From Streptoverticillium olivoreticuli subsp. olivoreticuli (lineage in GTDB: Bacteria > Actinomycetota > Actinomycetes > Streptomycetales > Streptomycetaceae): DNA of 64,000 bases. The stretch is from contig NZ_CP031455.1 in NCBI RefSeq assembly GCF_003391135.1, positions 1,302,001 to 1,366,000 of the forward strand. The letters are read 5' to 3'. The translations under genes and the position numbers were made by a program. Below, in pieces: positions 22,355 through 30,603 of the stretch. Numbering within the stretch: position 1 is the stretch's first letter; each line of letters starts with the position of its first letter. Under the pieces are notes generated by a model. It worked only from the letters and a program-made list of their open reading frames with translations. It was not told the DNA's origin and searched no databases.

Positions 22355-25195
22355 ATGGGGCACGTGGCAGAAGGCATCGGCCCCGTGCTCGCCCGTGAGC
22401 AGTTCCTCGGCGGTGGGTCGGTCGAGGCGGCCGTGCGAAGCCCGATCCTGAGTTCGTGGCAGCGTTGCCAGTCACTGGGGCTCTCACCCGACGGGTGCGA
22501 GCTTCCCTACACCCAGGACCTCGATCTGGACGGCCGCCTCCTCCGCGCGGCCGGGCCCGTACTGGACCGGCTGGAGTCCATGTTCGCGGGCCGGAACATG
22601 AACGTGTCCCTCGCCGATGAGCGCGGGGCGGTGCTGCAACGCCGTTTCGGCGAACCCTCGATGGTCAGGCACCTGGCCCCGATCCAGAGCGTGCCGGGCT
22701 TCGTGTTCGCCGAGAAGTTCGGCGGGACCAACGGCATCGGCCTGGCACTCGCCGAGCGGCGCCTCATCAACATCTACGGCGCCGAGCACTTCGCCGAACG
22801 CTCCCAGTCCAACGCGTGTGCGGCGATTCCCGTCCGGGACCTGCTCAACGGGCGCATCGAGGGAGTCCTCTGCCTCGGCTACCCCTACACCGACGCGGAC
22901 GCGTCGCTGGACATCGTGATCCGCAGGGCGGCCGAGGCCATCGAACGGCGGCTGCTGGAACAGAGTTCGGCGAGGGAGCGCGCCCTGCTGCGGGCGTACC
23001 TCGACGCGCGGCGCCGCATGCCGGCCGACGACGGGCACCCGGGCGAGCTCGCCGCGAGCGGGCTGGACTGGCACGACCAGATGATCCTCAAGGAGAAGGC
23101 CACCGAGCTGATCTCCTCGGCCCAGCGGGCCGCCGTCGAGGTGCCCCTGCCCGGCGACCGCCGGGTCACCCTGCTGAGCCGCCCGGTGACAAGCCCCTCC
23201 GGGGTGGAGGGCATCGCCATCGAGGCGGTCCTCGCCTCGGACCACCAGCGCCTCGCCGTCCCCACCGAACCCCGCGCGTCCGAGGCCCGCGCGCCGCACG
23301 ACCTTCTGGAGCACCGGCTCCTCGCCCACGTCGTCCCGCCGCCCGGCACCGCACCCGGCCGGACCGGCGTGACGGCTCACCGGCCCGGCGTCACCGAACG
23401 TCCCGTCGGCGGCGCCACCAGCGGGCTGGTGCTGGTGGGCGAGCCGGGGGTGGGGAAGTACGCCGTGGCGGCCCGGCGCCGCCTGGAGCTGCTGTCCGAG
23501 GCCAGCACCCGCATCGGCACCACCCTGGATGTGAGCCGCACCGCCCGGGAACTCGCCGAGATGGCCGTACCGGGCCTGGCGGACTTCGTCACCATCGACC
23601 TGCCCGAGGCGGTGCTGCGCGGCGACGAGCCGACCGACCCCTGCAAGGACCTGCATCGCACGGTGGTCCACGGCATTCGCGACGACTACCCCTTCTATCC
23701 CGTGGGCGAGCGGATCGACCTCCGGCCGATCACGCCCCAGCTCCGCTGTCTGACCAGCGGGCACACCGTACTGGAGCCCGACCTGCGGACCGCCTCCGGC
23801 TGGATCGCCCAGGACCCCGCGGCCGCCCAGCGCCTGCTCGCCCTCGACGTCCACTCCCTCATCGCCGTCCCGCTCCTCGCCCGCGGCATCGCCCTGGGCA
23901 TAGCGAGCTTCTACCGCTCGCGGGACCCCGCCCCCTTCGGCGACGACGACCGTTCACTGGCCCAGGAACTCACCACACGCGCCGCCATCTGCATCGACAA
24001 CGCCCGCCGCTACACCCGCGAACACGCCATGGTCCTCGCCTTGCAGCGCAGTCTGCTGCCCCAGGGCTTCCCCGAGCAGAACGCCGTCGAGGTCGCGCAC
24101 CGCTATATGCCGGCCGAGTCCGGAGTCGGCGGGGACTGGTTCGACGTCATCCCCCTCTCCAGCACCCGCGTCGCCCTCGTCGTCGGGGACGTCGTCGGCC
24201 ACGGGCTGCACGCCGCCGCCACCATGGGCCGGCTGCGCACCGCCGCGCGCAACTTCGCCGAGCTGGACCTGCCCCCGGACGAGGTCCTCACCCACCTCGA
24301 CAACCTCGTGGGGCGCCTGGACCGGGAGGAGGGCGGCGAGGACCCCTCCGCGTGCAGCACCGGCATCATCGGCGCCACCTGTCTGTACGCCATCTACGAC
24401 CCCACGTCGCAGCAATGCACCATGGCCCGGGCCGGCCACCCGCCGCCCGCGCTGGTCCGCCCCGACGGCACCGTCACCTTCCCCGACCTGCCCGCCGGGC
24501 CGCCGCTGGGACTGGGCGGCCTCCCCTTCGAAACCGCCGAGTTCGACCTTCCCGAAGGCAGCCAGCTGGTCCTCTACACCGACGGGCTCATCGAGGACCG
24601 CCACCGCGACTTCGACGCGGCCCTGGAGCAGCTGCGCCGGGCCCTGGCCCACCCGAACCGCCCGCCCGAGGACACCTGCCAGGCCGTTCTCCGGACCGTG
24701 GTCCCCGACCACCCCGCCGATGACATCGCCCTGCTCGTCGCCCGCACCCACACCCTGGACGCCCACCGGATCGCCACCTGGGACCTGCCCGCCGACCCGG
24801 CGCTCGTCTCCTCCCTCCGCGCCGCCGTCACCCACCGGCTGACCGAATGGGGGCTGGAAGAGATCGGCTTCGCGACCGAACTGCTGCTCAGCGAGCTGGT
24901 CACCAACGCCATCCGGTACGGCACCGGCCCCATTCAGGTGCGCCTGCTCTACGACCGCACGCTGACCTGCGAGGTCTCCGACACCAGCAGCACCGCCCCG
25001 CACCTGCGCCACGCCGCCACCACCGACGAGGGCGGCCGCGGCCTCTTCCTCGTCGCACAGCTCTCCCAGTCCTGGGGCACCCGCTACACCGCCGACGGCA
25101 AGGTCATCTGGGCCGAGTGCGCTCTGGAGGTGCCGGGAGGGAAGCCCGGCGCCGTCGGGGCGGCCTTCGACTTCGACGACATTCCCGCAATCTGA
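22355..25195 (+). CDS. SpoIIE-type serine phosphatase with AcoR-like sensor, GAF and HATPase domains
   Basis: This 946-residue cytoplasmic protein has, in order: an AcoR-like N-terminal sensor (about 1-210) with SWQRCQSLGLSP and a GAF-type domain containing EKFGGTNGIGLAL; an intermediate region to about 350; a lone P-loop-like sequence VLVGEPGVGKYAVAARR (about 360-375); a second GAF domain (about 385-545); a PP2C/SpoIIE phosphatase (about 558-805) with metal ligands in GGDWFDV, GDVVGHG and ADDIALL; and an anti-sigma-type HATPase (about 810-920; ELLLSELVTNAIRYG, EGGRGLFLVAQ). Such proteins dephosphorylate anti-anti-sigma factors and can act as anti-sigma kinases. ATG at 22355 follows GAGGGAAG by 8 bp. 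No STAS or sigma gene is adjacent. Confidence 0.92.
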   Translation: MGHVAEGIGPVLAREQFLGGGSVEAAVRSPILSSWQRCQSLGLSPDGCELPYTQDLDLDGRLLRAAGPVLDRLESMFAGRNMNVSLADERGAVLQRRFGEPSMVRHLAPIQSVPGFVFAEKFGGTNGIGLALAERRLINIYGAEHFAERSQSNACAAIPVRDLLNGRIEGVLCLGYPYTDADASLDIVIRRAAEAIERRLLEQSSARERALLRAYLDARRRMPADDGHPGELAASGLDWHDQMILKEKATELISSAQRAAVEVPLPGDRRVTLLSRPVTSPSGVEGIAIEAVLASDHQRLAVPTEPRASEARAPHDLLEHRLLAHVVPPPGTAPGRTGVTAHRPGVTERPVGGATSGLVLVGEPGVGKYAVAARRRLELLSEASTRIGTTLDVSRTARELAEMAVPGLADFVTIDLPEAVLRGDEPTDPCKDLHRTVVHGIRDDYPFYPVGERIDLRPITPQLRCLTSGHTVLEPDLRTASGWIAQDPAAAQRLLALDVHSLIAVPLLARGIALGIASFYRSRDPAPFGDDDRSLAQELTTRAAICIDNARRYTREHAMVLALQRSLLPQGFPEQNAVEVAHRYMPAESGVGGDWFDVIPLSSTRVALVVGDVVGHGLHAAATMGRLRTAARNFAELDLPPDEVLTHLDNLVGRLDREEGGEDPSACSTGIIGATCLYAIYDPTSQQCTMARAGHPPPALVRPDGTVTFPDLPAGPPLGLGGLPFETAEFDLPEGSQLVLYTDGLIEDRHRDFDAALEQLRRALAHPNRPPEDTCQAVLRTVVPDHPADDIALLVARTHTLDAHRIATWDLPADPALVSSLRAAVTHRLTEWGLEEIGFATELLLSELVTNAIRYGTGPIQVRLLYDRTLTCEVSDTSSTAPHLRHAATTDEGGRGLFLVAQLSQSWGTRYTADGKVIWAECALEVPGGKPGAVGAAFDFDDIPAI

Positions 25196-25277
25196 CGGAC
25201 CGTCCGGCATCACGGCCGACCGGACCGTAGCATGACGAAAATGCACCAGCTTGTCCTGACCGGTCCCGGAGAAGTCT

Positions 25278-26819
25278 GTGCGCGACACTCCTGAAATCAG
25301 TCCTCTCCCGGGCCGTGACCCGAGACCTCTCGTCCGCGTGCGCGGCCTCGGCAAGCGGTTCGGCGGCACGGTCGCACTCGACGCGGTCGACCTCGACATC
25401 GACCCCGGCAGCGTCCTGGCCCTGCTCGGCCCCAACGGCGCCGGGAAGTCCACTCTCATCAAGGTGCTCGCGGGCGTCCACCGCGCCGACGAGGGCGAAG
25501 TGACCGTCGCCGGACATCCGCTCGGCACCGAGGCGGCCTCCCACGCCCTGTCCTTCATCCACCAGGACCTGGGGCTGGTCGGGTGGATGACGGTCGCCGA
25601 GAACATCGCCCTGGGCGCCGGATACCCGCGCCGCGCCGGTCTCGTGTCCTGGCGGCGGACCCGCCGGCAGTGCGCCGAGGCCCTGGGCATCGTCGCCGCG
25701 CACCTCGACCCGGACGCCGTCGTCGCCGACCTCACCCGAGCCGAACGCTCCCTGGTGGCCATCGCCCGCGCGCTGTGCACGCGAGCCGGAGTCATCGTCC
25801 TGGACGAGCCGACCGCCAGCCTCCCGGCGGCGGACTGCGCCCGGCTCTTCGACGTACTGCACACCCTGCGCGACCACGGGCGCGCCATCGTCTTCGTCAC
25901 CCACCGGCTCGACGAGGTGTACAAGGTCGCCGACACCTTCGCCGTCCTGCGCGACGGCCGCATCGTCAGCCACGGCCCACTCGCCGGCTACGGGCCCGCC
26001 CGGCTGGTGCGCGACATCGTGGGCCACGACCCGGGTGGCCACCACCGCCCGGCCGCCCCCGCCGCGGGGCCCGCCGTCCTCGCCCTCGACGGCGTACGGA
26101 CCGAGAACACCGGACCGGTCGGCCTGCGCCTGCGCGCCGGAGAGATCCTCGGCATGGTGGGCCTCACCGGCGCAGGACACATGGAGCTCGGCCGCGCCCT
26201 CGCCGGCTCCCGGCCGATCCTCGGCGGCCGGGCCCTGCTGGAGGGCCGGCCGTACCGGCCGGGCACGGTCATGGCCGCCGTCGACGCCGGAGTCGGCTTC
26301 GTGACCAGCAACCGCCAGGAGGAGGGCTGTGCCCCCGAACTGACCGTACGGGAGAACTTCCTGGCCAACCCCCGGGCGGGCGGGCTGCCGGGCACACACT
26401 GGATGAGCCCGGGGCGCGAGCGCGCCGAGGCCACTGCCCTGATCGAGCGGTTCTCGGTGCACCCGCGGGACAGCGAGGTGCCCATCGCCACCCTGTCCGG
26501 AGGAAACCAGCAGAAGGTCATGATCGGCCGTTGGCTCGGGCCGAGCCGGACCCTGCTCATCCTGGAGGAACCGACCTCCGGAGTCGACGTCGGCGCCAAG
26601 GCCGCGATCTACCGCCTGCTCAGGGACGCACTCGCCGCGGGTCTCGCCGTCCTGCTCATCTCCACCGACTTCGAGGAGGTCGCCGACGTGTGCCACCGGG
26701 CGCTGGTATTCGTCCGCGGGACCGTGACGGAGGAGCTGAGCGGCGAAGCCCTCACCGTCACCGAACTCACCCGTGCCGCCTCGGCCATGCCTCCCCTGAC
26801 CGGGGCGCCGGGACGATGA
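25278..26819 (+). CDS. Sugar ABC importer, double ATPase subunit (RbsA/MglA type)
   Basis: This 513-residue protein contains two fused nucleotide-binding domains. The N-terminal domain has Walker A GPNGAGKSTLIKVL and Walker B VIVLDEPTA but a weak signature LTRAERSLVAIARAL. The C-terminal domain has a degenerate Walker A (VGLTGAGHMELGRAL) with a perfect LSGGNQQKVMIGRWL signature and LLILEEPTSGVDVG. This asymmetric pattern is the rule for ribose/galactose-type importers. The product energises uptake at the inner membrane. GTG at 25278 has GGAGAAG upstream. Its stop overlaps the permease start (ATGA), and the binding protein follows, giving a complete three-gene importer without catabolic genes. 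Confidence 0.95.
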   Translation: MRDTPEISPLPGRDPRPLVRVRGLGKRFGGTVALDAVDLDIDPGSVLALLGPNGAGKSTLIKVLAGVHRADEGEVTVAGHPLGTEAASHALSFIHQDLGLVGWMTVAENIALGAGYPRRAGLVSWRRTRRQCAEALGIVAAHLDPDAVVADLTRAERSLVAIARALCTRAGVIVLDEPTASLPAADCARLFDVLHTLRDHGRAIVFVTHRLDEVYKVADTFAVLRDGRIVSHGPLAGYGPARLVRDIVGHDPGGHHRPAAPAAGPAVLALDGVRTENTGPVGLRLRAGEILGMVGLTGAGHMELGRALAGSRPILGGRALLEGRPYRPGTVMAAVDAGVGFVTSNRQEEGCAPELTVRENFLANPRAGGLPGTHWMSPGRERAEATALIERFSVHPRDSEVPIATLSGGNQQKVMIGRWLGPSRTLLILEEPTSGVDVGAKAAIYRLLRDALAAGLAVLLISTDFEEVADVCHRALVFVRGTVTEELSGEALTVTELTRAASAMPPLTGAPGR

Positions 26820-27865
26820 CCCCCTCACCCCCACCGGCCCCTTCGCTCCGCTCCCTGCTGGACCACCGGTTCGGTCACCTCATCGGCGCCTACGGCCTCC
26901 TGGCCCTGACCGCCCTGCTGTTCCTCGCCTTCTCCATCGCACTGCCGGACACGTTTCCCACCCTGGACAACATCTCCGCCGTCCTGTCCAACCAGTCGAT
27001 TCCCGCCCTCCTCGCGCTCGGCGCGACGATCCCCATCGCCACCGGCAAGTTCGACCTGTCGATCGGCTACGGCCTCGGCCTCGCGCACGTCACGACGATG
27101 CGGCTCGTCGTCACCGAAGGGTGGCCCTGGCCCCTCGCCTGCCTCGTGGTGGTCCTCGGCGGGGCGCTCGTCGGCGCCGTCAACGGCGCCGTCGTCGAAT
27201 TCGCGAGGATCGACTCCTTCATCGCCACCCTGGGCACCGGCAGCATCATGTACGCCTTCACCGGCTGGATCACCGACGGGGCCCGGATCGTCCCCGGCCC
27301 GCACGGCCTGCCCGTCGCTTTCACCGACCTCTACGACTCCAGGTTCCTCGGCCTGCCCGTATCCGCCTTCTACGTCCTCGCCCTCACGGCGGTGCTGTGG
27401 CTGCTCCTGGAACGGCTGCCGCTGGGCCGGTACCTGTACGTCATCGGGTCCAACTCCCGCGCCGCCGAGCTGGTGGGCATCCCCTCCCGCAGGTACGTCA
27501 TCCACGCCTTCGTCGGATCGGGCCTCGTCGTCGGCGCCGCCGGTGTCCTGCTCGCCGCGCAGCAGCAGATCGGCAACCCCAGCGTCGGCATGGACCACCT
27601 GCTGCCCGCCTTCGTCGGCGCGCTGCTCGGCTCCACCACGATCAGACCCGGCCGCGCGAACGCCCTGGGCACCCTCGTCGCCGTCACCCTCCTCGCCATC
27701 GGCCTCGCCGGCATCGGCCAGCTCGGCGCCCGGTTCTGGGTCACCCCGCTCTTCAACGGCACCACCCTGCTCATCGCCGTCGGCCTGGCCGGCTACGCCG
27801 CTCGCCGACAGCTGCGCCGACGACGGACGGATTCCTCCCGCACCCGCCACCCCGCGCCCCGCTGA
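26816..27865 (+). CDS. Sugar ABC importer, permease subunit (RbsC type)
   Basis: The 349-residue membrane protein has eight or more hydrophobic segments and the conserved coupling region of ribose-type permeases (FIATLGTGSIMYAFTGWITD ... GRYLYVIGSNSRAAELVGIP). Only one permease gene is present, so a homodimer is expected. The ATG overlaps the ATPase stop by four bases, and the binding protein begins 24 bp after its stop. The first 30 residues (Pro/Ser-rich, then LLDHRFGHLIGAYG) are cytoplasmic. Confidence 0.93.
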   Translation: MTPSPPPAPSLRSLLDHRFGHLIGAYGLLALTALLFLAFSIALPDTFPTLDNISAVLSNQSIPALLALGATIPIATGKFDLSIGYGLGLAHVTTMRLVVTEGWPWPLACLVVVLGGALVGAVNGAVVEFARIDSFIATLGTGSIMYAFTGWITDGARIVPGPHGLPVAFTDLYDSRFLGLPVSAFYVLALTAVLWLLLERLPLGRYLYVIGSNSRAAELVGIPSRRYVIHAFVGSGLVVGAAGVLLAAQQQIGNPSVGMDHLLPAFVGALLGSTTIRPGRANALGTLVAVTLLAIGLAGIGQLGARFWVTPLFNGTTLLIAVGLAGYAARRQLRRRRTDSSRTRHPAPR

Positions 27866-27888
27866 CACCCTCTCCACGAGGAACGCCC

Positions 27889-29040
27889 GTGCGTACGAAC
27901 CGCAAGACCGCCCTGGGGACCGTGGCCGTCCTGGCAGTGGCGGCCACCGTCACCGCCGGCTGCGAGCGCGGTGCGTCGACCGGCGCCGTGCCCCTCCCTC
28001 CGGCACCGGCAAAGACCGTCTGTCCCAGCGCCCTGGCCGAGGCCGGACGGGCCGTCCAGCAGGCCGAGAAGACCGACTCCGCGTGGAACGGCCCCACCAG
28101 CGGCCCCACGGCGGTCCCCGGCAAGAACATCGTCTACGTCGCGCAGACCATGACCAACCCCGGCGTCGCGGGCACCGCCAAGGGCGTACGGGAAGCCGCG
28201 AAGGCCATCGGCTGGAGCGTCCGGGTGATCGACGGCCAGGGCACCCCCGCCGGGATCCAGGCGGCGTTCGGCCAGGCCGTCACCCTCCGGCCTTCAGGCA
28301 TCGTCATCGGCGGCTTCGACCCCCACCTGACCTCTCAGCAGGTCGCGAAGGCGGGCGCGGACCACATCCCGCTCATCGGCTGGCACGCGGTCGACTCCCC
28401 CGGCCCCAGCCGGAACCCCGAACTCTTCAGCAACATCACCACCAAGGTCCAGGACGTCGCGAGGATCAGCGCGGACTGGATCATCACGCACTCCCACGGC
28501 GACGCCGGAGTCGTCATGTTCACCGATGCGTCAATCCCCTTCGCCAGGAACAAGTCCGAACTGATCAAGAAGGAACTCGCCACCTGCTCCGGCGTGCGGC
28601 TCCTGACGGAGGAGAACATCCCGATCTCGGACACCAGCAGCCGCACGCCCCAGGAGGTCTCCTCGCTCCTCTCCCGCTTCGGGGAGAAGTGGACCCACTC
28701 CATCGCCATCAACGACGTCTACTTCGCCGACGCCGCCCCGGCCCTGCGCGCCGCCCGCAGGAAGGGCGCCGGGCCCCCCTTCAACATCGGCGCGGGCGAC
28801 GGCGACCCCTCCGCCTTCCAACGCATCGACAGCGGGCAGTTCCAGGCGGCCACCGTGCCCGAGCCGCTCTCCGAGCAGGGCTGGCAGATCGTCGACGAAT
28901 TCAACCGCGCCTTCTCCGACGCCCCCGCCAGCGGATACGTGGTCCCCGTACACATCGCCACGGCGGCCAACAGCGGCGGACTCACGGCCTGGGACCCGCG
29001 CGGGTATCGTGCGGCGTATCTGAAGATCTGGGGCAAGTAG
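27889..29040 (+). CDS. Sugar ABC importer, substrate-binding lipoprotein
   Basis: The 383-residue protein has a lipoprotein signal (VRTNRKTALGTVAVLAVAATVTAGC, Cys at about residue 25) and a Peripla_BP_4 two-lobed domain: NIVYVAQTMTNPGVAGTAKG, GIVIGGFDP, IPLIGWHAVDSPGPS, and IAINDVYFADAAPALRAARR. It would capture a sugar or related small molecule outside the membrane and deliver it to the permease. GTG at 27889 follows ACGAGGAA at 8 bp. Compared with typical ribose-binding proteins it has an extra 60 residues after the lipobox. The true ligand is unknown; unusual substrates such as autoinducers also use this family. Confidence 0.93.
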   Translation: MRTNRKTALGTVAVLAVAATVTAGCERGASTGAVPLPPAPAKTVCPSALAEAGRAVQQAEKTDSAWNGPTSGPTAVPGKNIVYVAQTMTNPGVAGTAKGVREAAKAIGWSVRVIDGQGTPAGIQAAFGQAVTLRPSGIVIGGFDPHLTSQQVAKAGADHIPLIGWHAVDSPGPSRNPELFSNITTKVQDVARISADWIITHSHGDAGVVMFTDASIPFARNKSELIKKELATCSGVRLLTEENIPISDTSSRTPQEVSSLLSRFGEKWTHSIAINDVYFADAAPALRAARRKGAGPPFNIGAGDGDPSAFQRIDSGQFQAATVPEPLSEQGWQIVDEFNRAFSDAPASGYVVPVHIATAANSGGLTAWDPRGYRAAYLKIWGK

Positions 29041-29088
29041 GGGTCTGGAAAGGGGAGTTCGCTCAACCTGGCAAGCGGATCCCGGCTC

Positions 29089-29577
29089 TCAAGTGCCGCC
29101 CTCCTGCCGACCCCGGCGAGGGGCCACCATCTTTCGCACACGCTCCGGATCACAGAGCGATGCGGCACCATCCGGTGGTGTCAGCAGCCAGTGGACACCA
29201 GGCGGATCCGCACGGTGAGGTGCGGGTACGGCGATGCTGTGCGAAACCCCGAAGCATTCGCAGGGCGCATCCCATGACCGAGCGGTTCCCAGGGGCACCA
29301 ATGCGTAGTACCAGCCGTACGCAGGTTGGGCGATGACCGCACTGTCGATCCCGGCCTGCCGGAAGACGGCCTCGACGGCGCCCCGATCGGCCGAGCCGGC
29401 TTGAAAGTGGAGCACTTCGACGGGGATCTGCACGGCGTCGAAGAGAACCCCGGTGAGCACCTGCGCCGAGTCACCACGTACCCACTCGCCCCTGCTGGGA
29501 AGGAGCAGCGCTTGGGAAAGCCACTCGGTGGCCGCGGCGCCCGCGTCGACGGCGGGCCAGTTCGACGGGGGCTTCAT
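29089..29577 (-). CDS. Hypothetical protein, prim-pol-N-terminus-like family
   Basis: This 162-residue protein has no signal or membrane segment. Recognisable elements are WLSQALLLPSRGEWVRG, AYGWYYALVPLGT, CFGVSHSIAVPAPHR and PPGVHWLLTPP. I associate this pattern with short actinomycete proteins resembling the N-terminal part of bifunctional primase/polymerases, but no catalytic Asp pair is visible, so polymerase activity is unlikely. Its ATG overlaps the stop of the upstream 111-residue gene (ATGA). It is the last gene of the cluster downstream of the XRE-TPR regulator, suggesting a regulatory rather than replicative role. Confidence 0.7.
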   Translation of the reverse strand: MKPPSNWPAVDAGAAATEWLSQALLLPSRGEWVRGDSAQVLTGVLFDAVQIPVEVLHFQAGSADRGAVEAVFRQAGIDSAVIAQPAYGWYYALVPLGTARSWDAPCECFGVSHSIAVPAPHRADPPGVHWLLTPPDGAASLCDPERVRKMVAPRRGRQEGGT

Positions 29578-29909
29578 CGCAGGCTCGCGTACAGCAGGAG
29601 CGACCTGGCCGCGTGGGCAAGAGCGAATACGACCCGCTCCTGTGCAGGGGAAGGGTCCGCGTCGATCATCCGGCTGCTCAGAAGCCGACGGCCGCGCATC
29701 GCTGCACTGTTCCGTACGGCGTCCCCGATCCTGCCGCTCCTCCCCTTGTCTTCTTCCACGAGCGGGATCAGGGCTTCGATGTGAGCGCGGAGCCGCTCCT
29801 CAAGGTCTTGCAAGGCGGCATGTTCGCCCCGGGGCGCGAGTCCGCGGCTGATGTCTCTGACGAGCACCCCGGTGTCCGGGATGGTGTTCTGTGGAGTGGC
29901 GGTGGTCAT
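29574..29909 (-). CDS. Hypothetical protein (DUF6415-like)
   Basis: This 111-residue protein is mainly helical: HAALQDLEERLRAHIEALIP, SGRIGDAVRNSAAMRGRRLL, and a C-terminal helix ERVVFALAHAARSLLLYA. It resembles small proteins annotated as DUF6415 that travel with XRE-type regulators and natural-product regions in Streptomyces; this family name is from memory. ATG at 29909 was chosen because the upstream extension is Pro/His-rich and non-conserved in character. It is translationally coupled to the 162-residue gene downstream. Confidence 0.65.
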   Translation of the reverse strand: MTTATPQNTIPDTGVLVRDISRGLAPRGEHAALQDLEERLRAHIEALIPLVEEDKGRSGRIGDAVRNSAAMRGRRLLSSRMIDADPSPAQERVVFALAHAARSLLLYASLR

Positions 29910-30069
29910 GGTGTGCCCGTCTTCCGGTGGCATGTGCACGTGCAGGTGAGGGATTCGGTCCGGGCCGTGTGAGGCGGTGCTCCGACCCGGCGGATGGCGA
30001 TGACGCCCGGGCATTTCCTGTGCTGGCCTACCCGGCAGTGATGCTCGACGTGGGGGCGGACTGGGCGCG

Positions 30070-30285
30070 TCACGGACACCGCGGCACCTCTGTCGCCCGC
30101 GTTGCTTCGAGCGCTTCTCGCAGGTGTCCCGCGTCCGTGAGCGCTGTCCAGGTCGGCGGCAGGACCCAGGTGCGGTCGGCTCTGTAGCGGCCGGGCGGCG
30201 AGCTTGTCGGCTCGGCGAGACGGCCTTCGCTCCATGCGGCGCGGACAGAACGCGGCAGGGCGAACTGCTCGTGGGAACGGGTCAT
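30070..30285 (-). CDS. Small hypothetical protein (71 aa)
   Basis: The ATG overlaps the stop of the upstream 74-residue gene (ATGA), which is the main evidence that it is real. The protein is soluble and basic, with WVLPPTWTALTDAGHLREAL near the C-terminus. No family is recognised. It belongs to the small-gene series transcribed from the XRE-TPR regulator toward lower coordinates; a 160-bp gap separates it from the next gene. Confidence 0.55.
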   Translation of the reverse strand: MTRSHEQFALPRSVRAAWSEGRLAEPTSSPPGRYRADRTWVLPPTWTALTDAGHLREALEATRATEVPRCP

Positions 30286-30506
30286 GCGAGCCGCCCAGCG
30301 CTCGCGCGGCCGGTTCCGCCGAGCATGCAGGCGAGAAGGGTGTACAGCTCCGCAGCCTCAAGCCGCGTGAGCACCAGTTCTGCCGTGCCCTTGAGCTGAT
30401 CGAACTGGAACAGCACGAGCGGCACACGGACTTCGCCGGTGCCGCTGTCAGCCGTCGCGGATGCTTGTCGGGCGGGTGATGCGTGCCACCGGTCGACAGC
30501 GGTCAT
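30282..30506 (-). CDS. Small hypothetical protein (74 aa)
   Basis: ATG at 30506 has AGGAG 7 bp upstream. The C-terminal half (VPLVLFQFDQLKGTAELVLT ... LEAAELYTLLACMLGG) looks like a compact strand-helix-helix domain without membrane character. It is followed by an ATGA-coupled 71-residue gene and preceded by the XRE-TPR regulator gene 97 bp away on the same strand. Family unknown. Confidence 0.6.
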   Translation of the reverse strand: MTAVDRWHASPARQASATADSGTGEVRVPLVLFQFDQLKGTAELVLTRLEAAELYTLLACMLGGTGRASAGRLA

Positions 30507-30603
30507 GACGAACTCCTGGTCTAGGCGCCACGGGAGCCGTCACCGTAGAGCCGTGACCAGGAGGCGAGGGGGGCAGTTCGTCCCCCTGACCCAAGCTGTC
30601 CCG

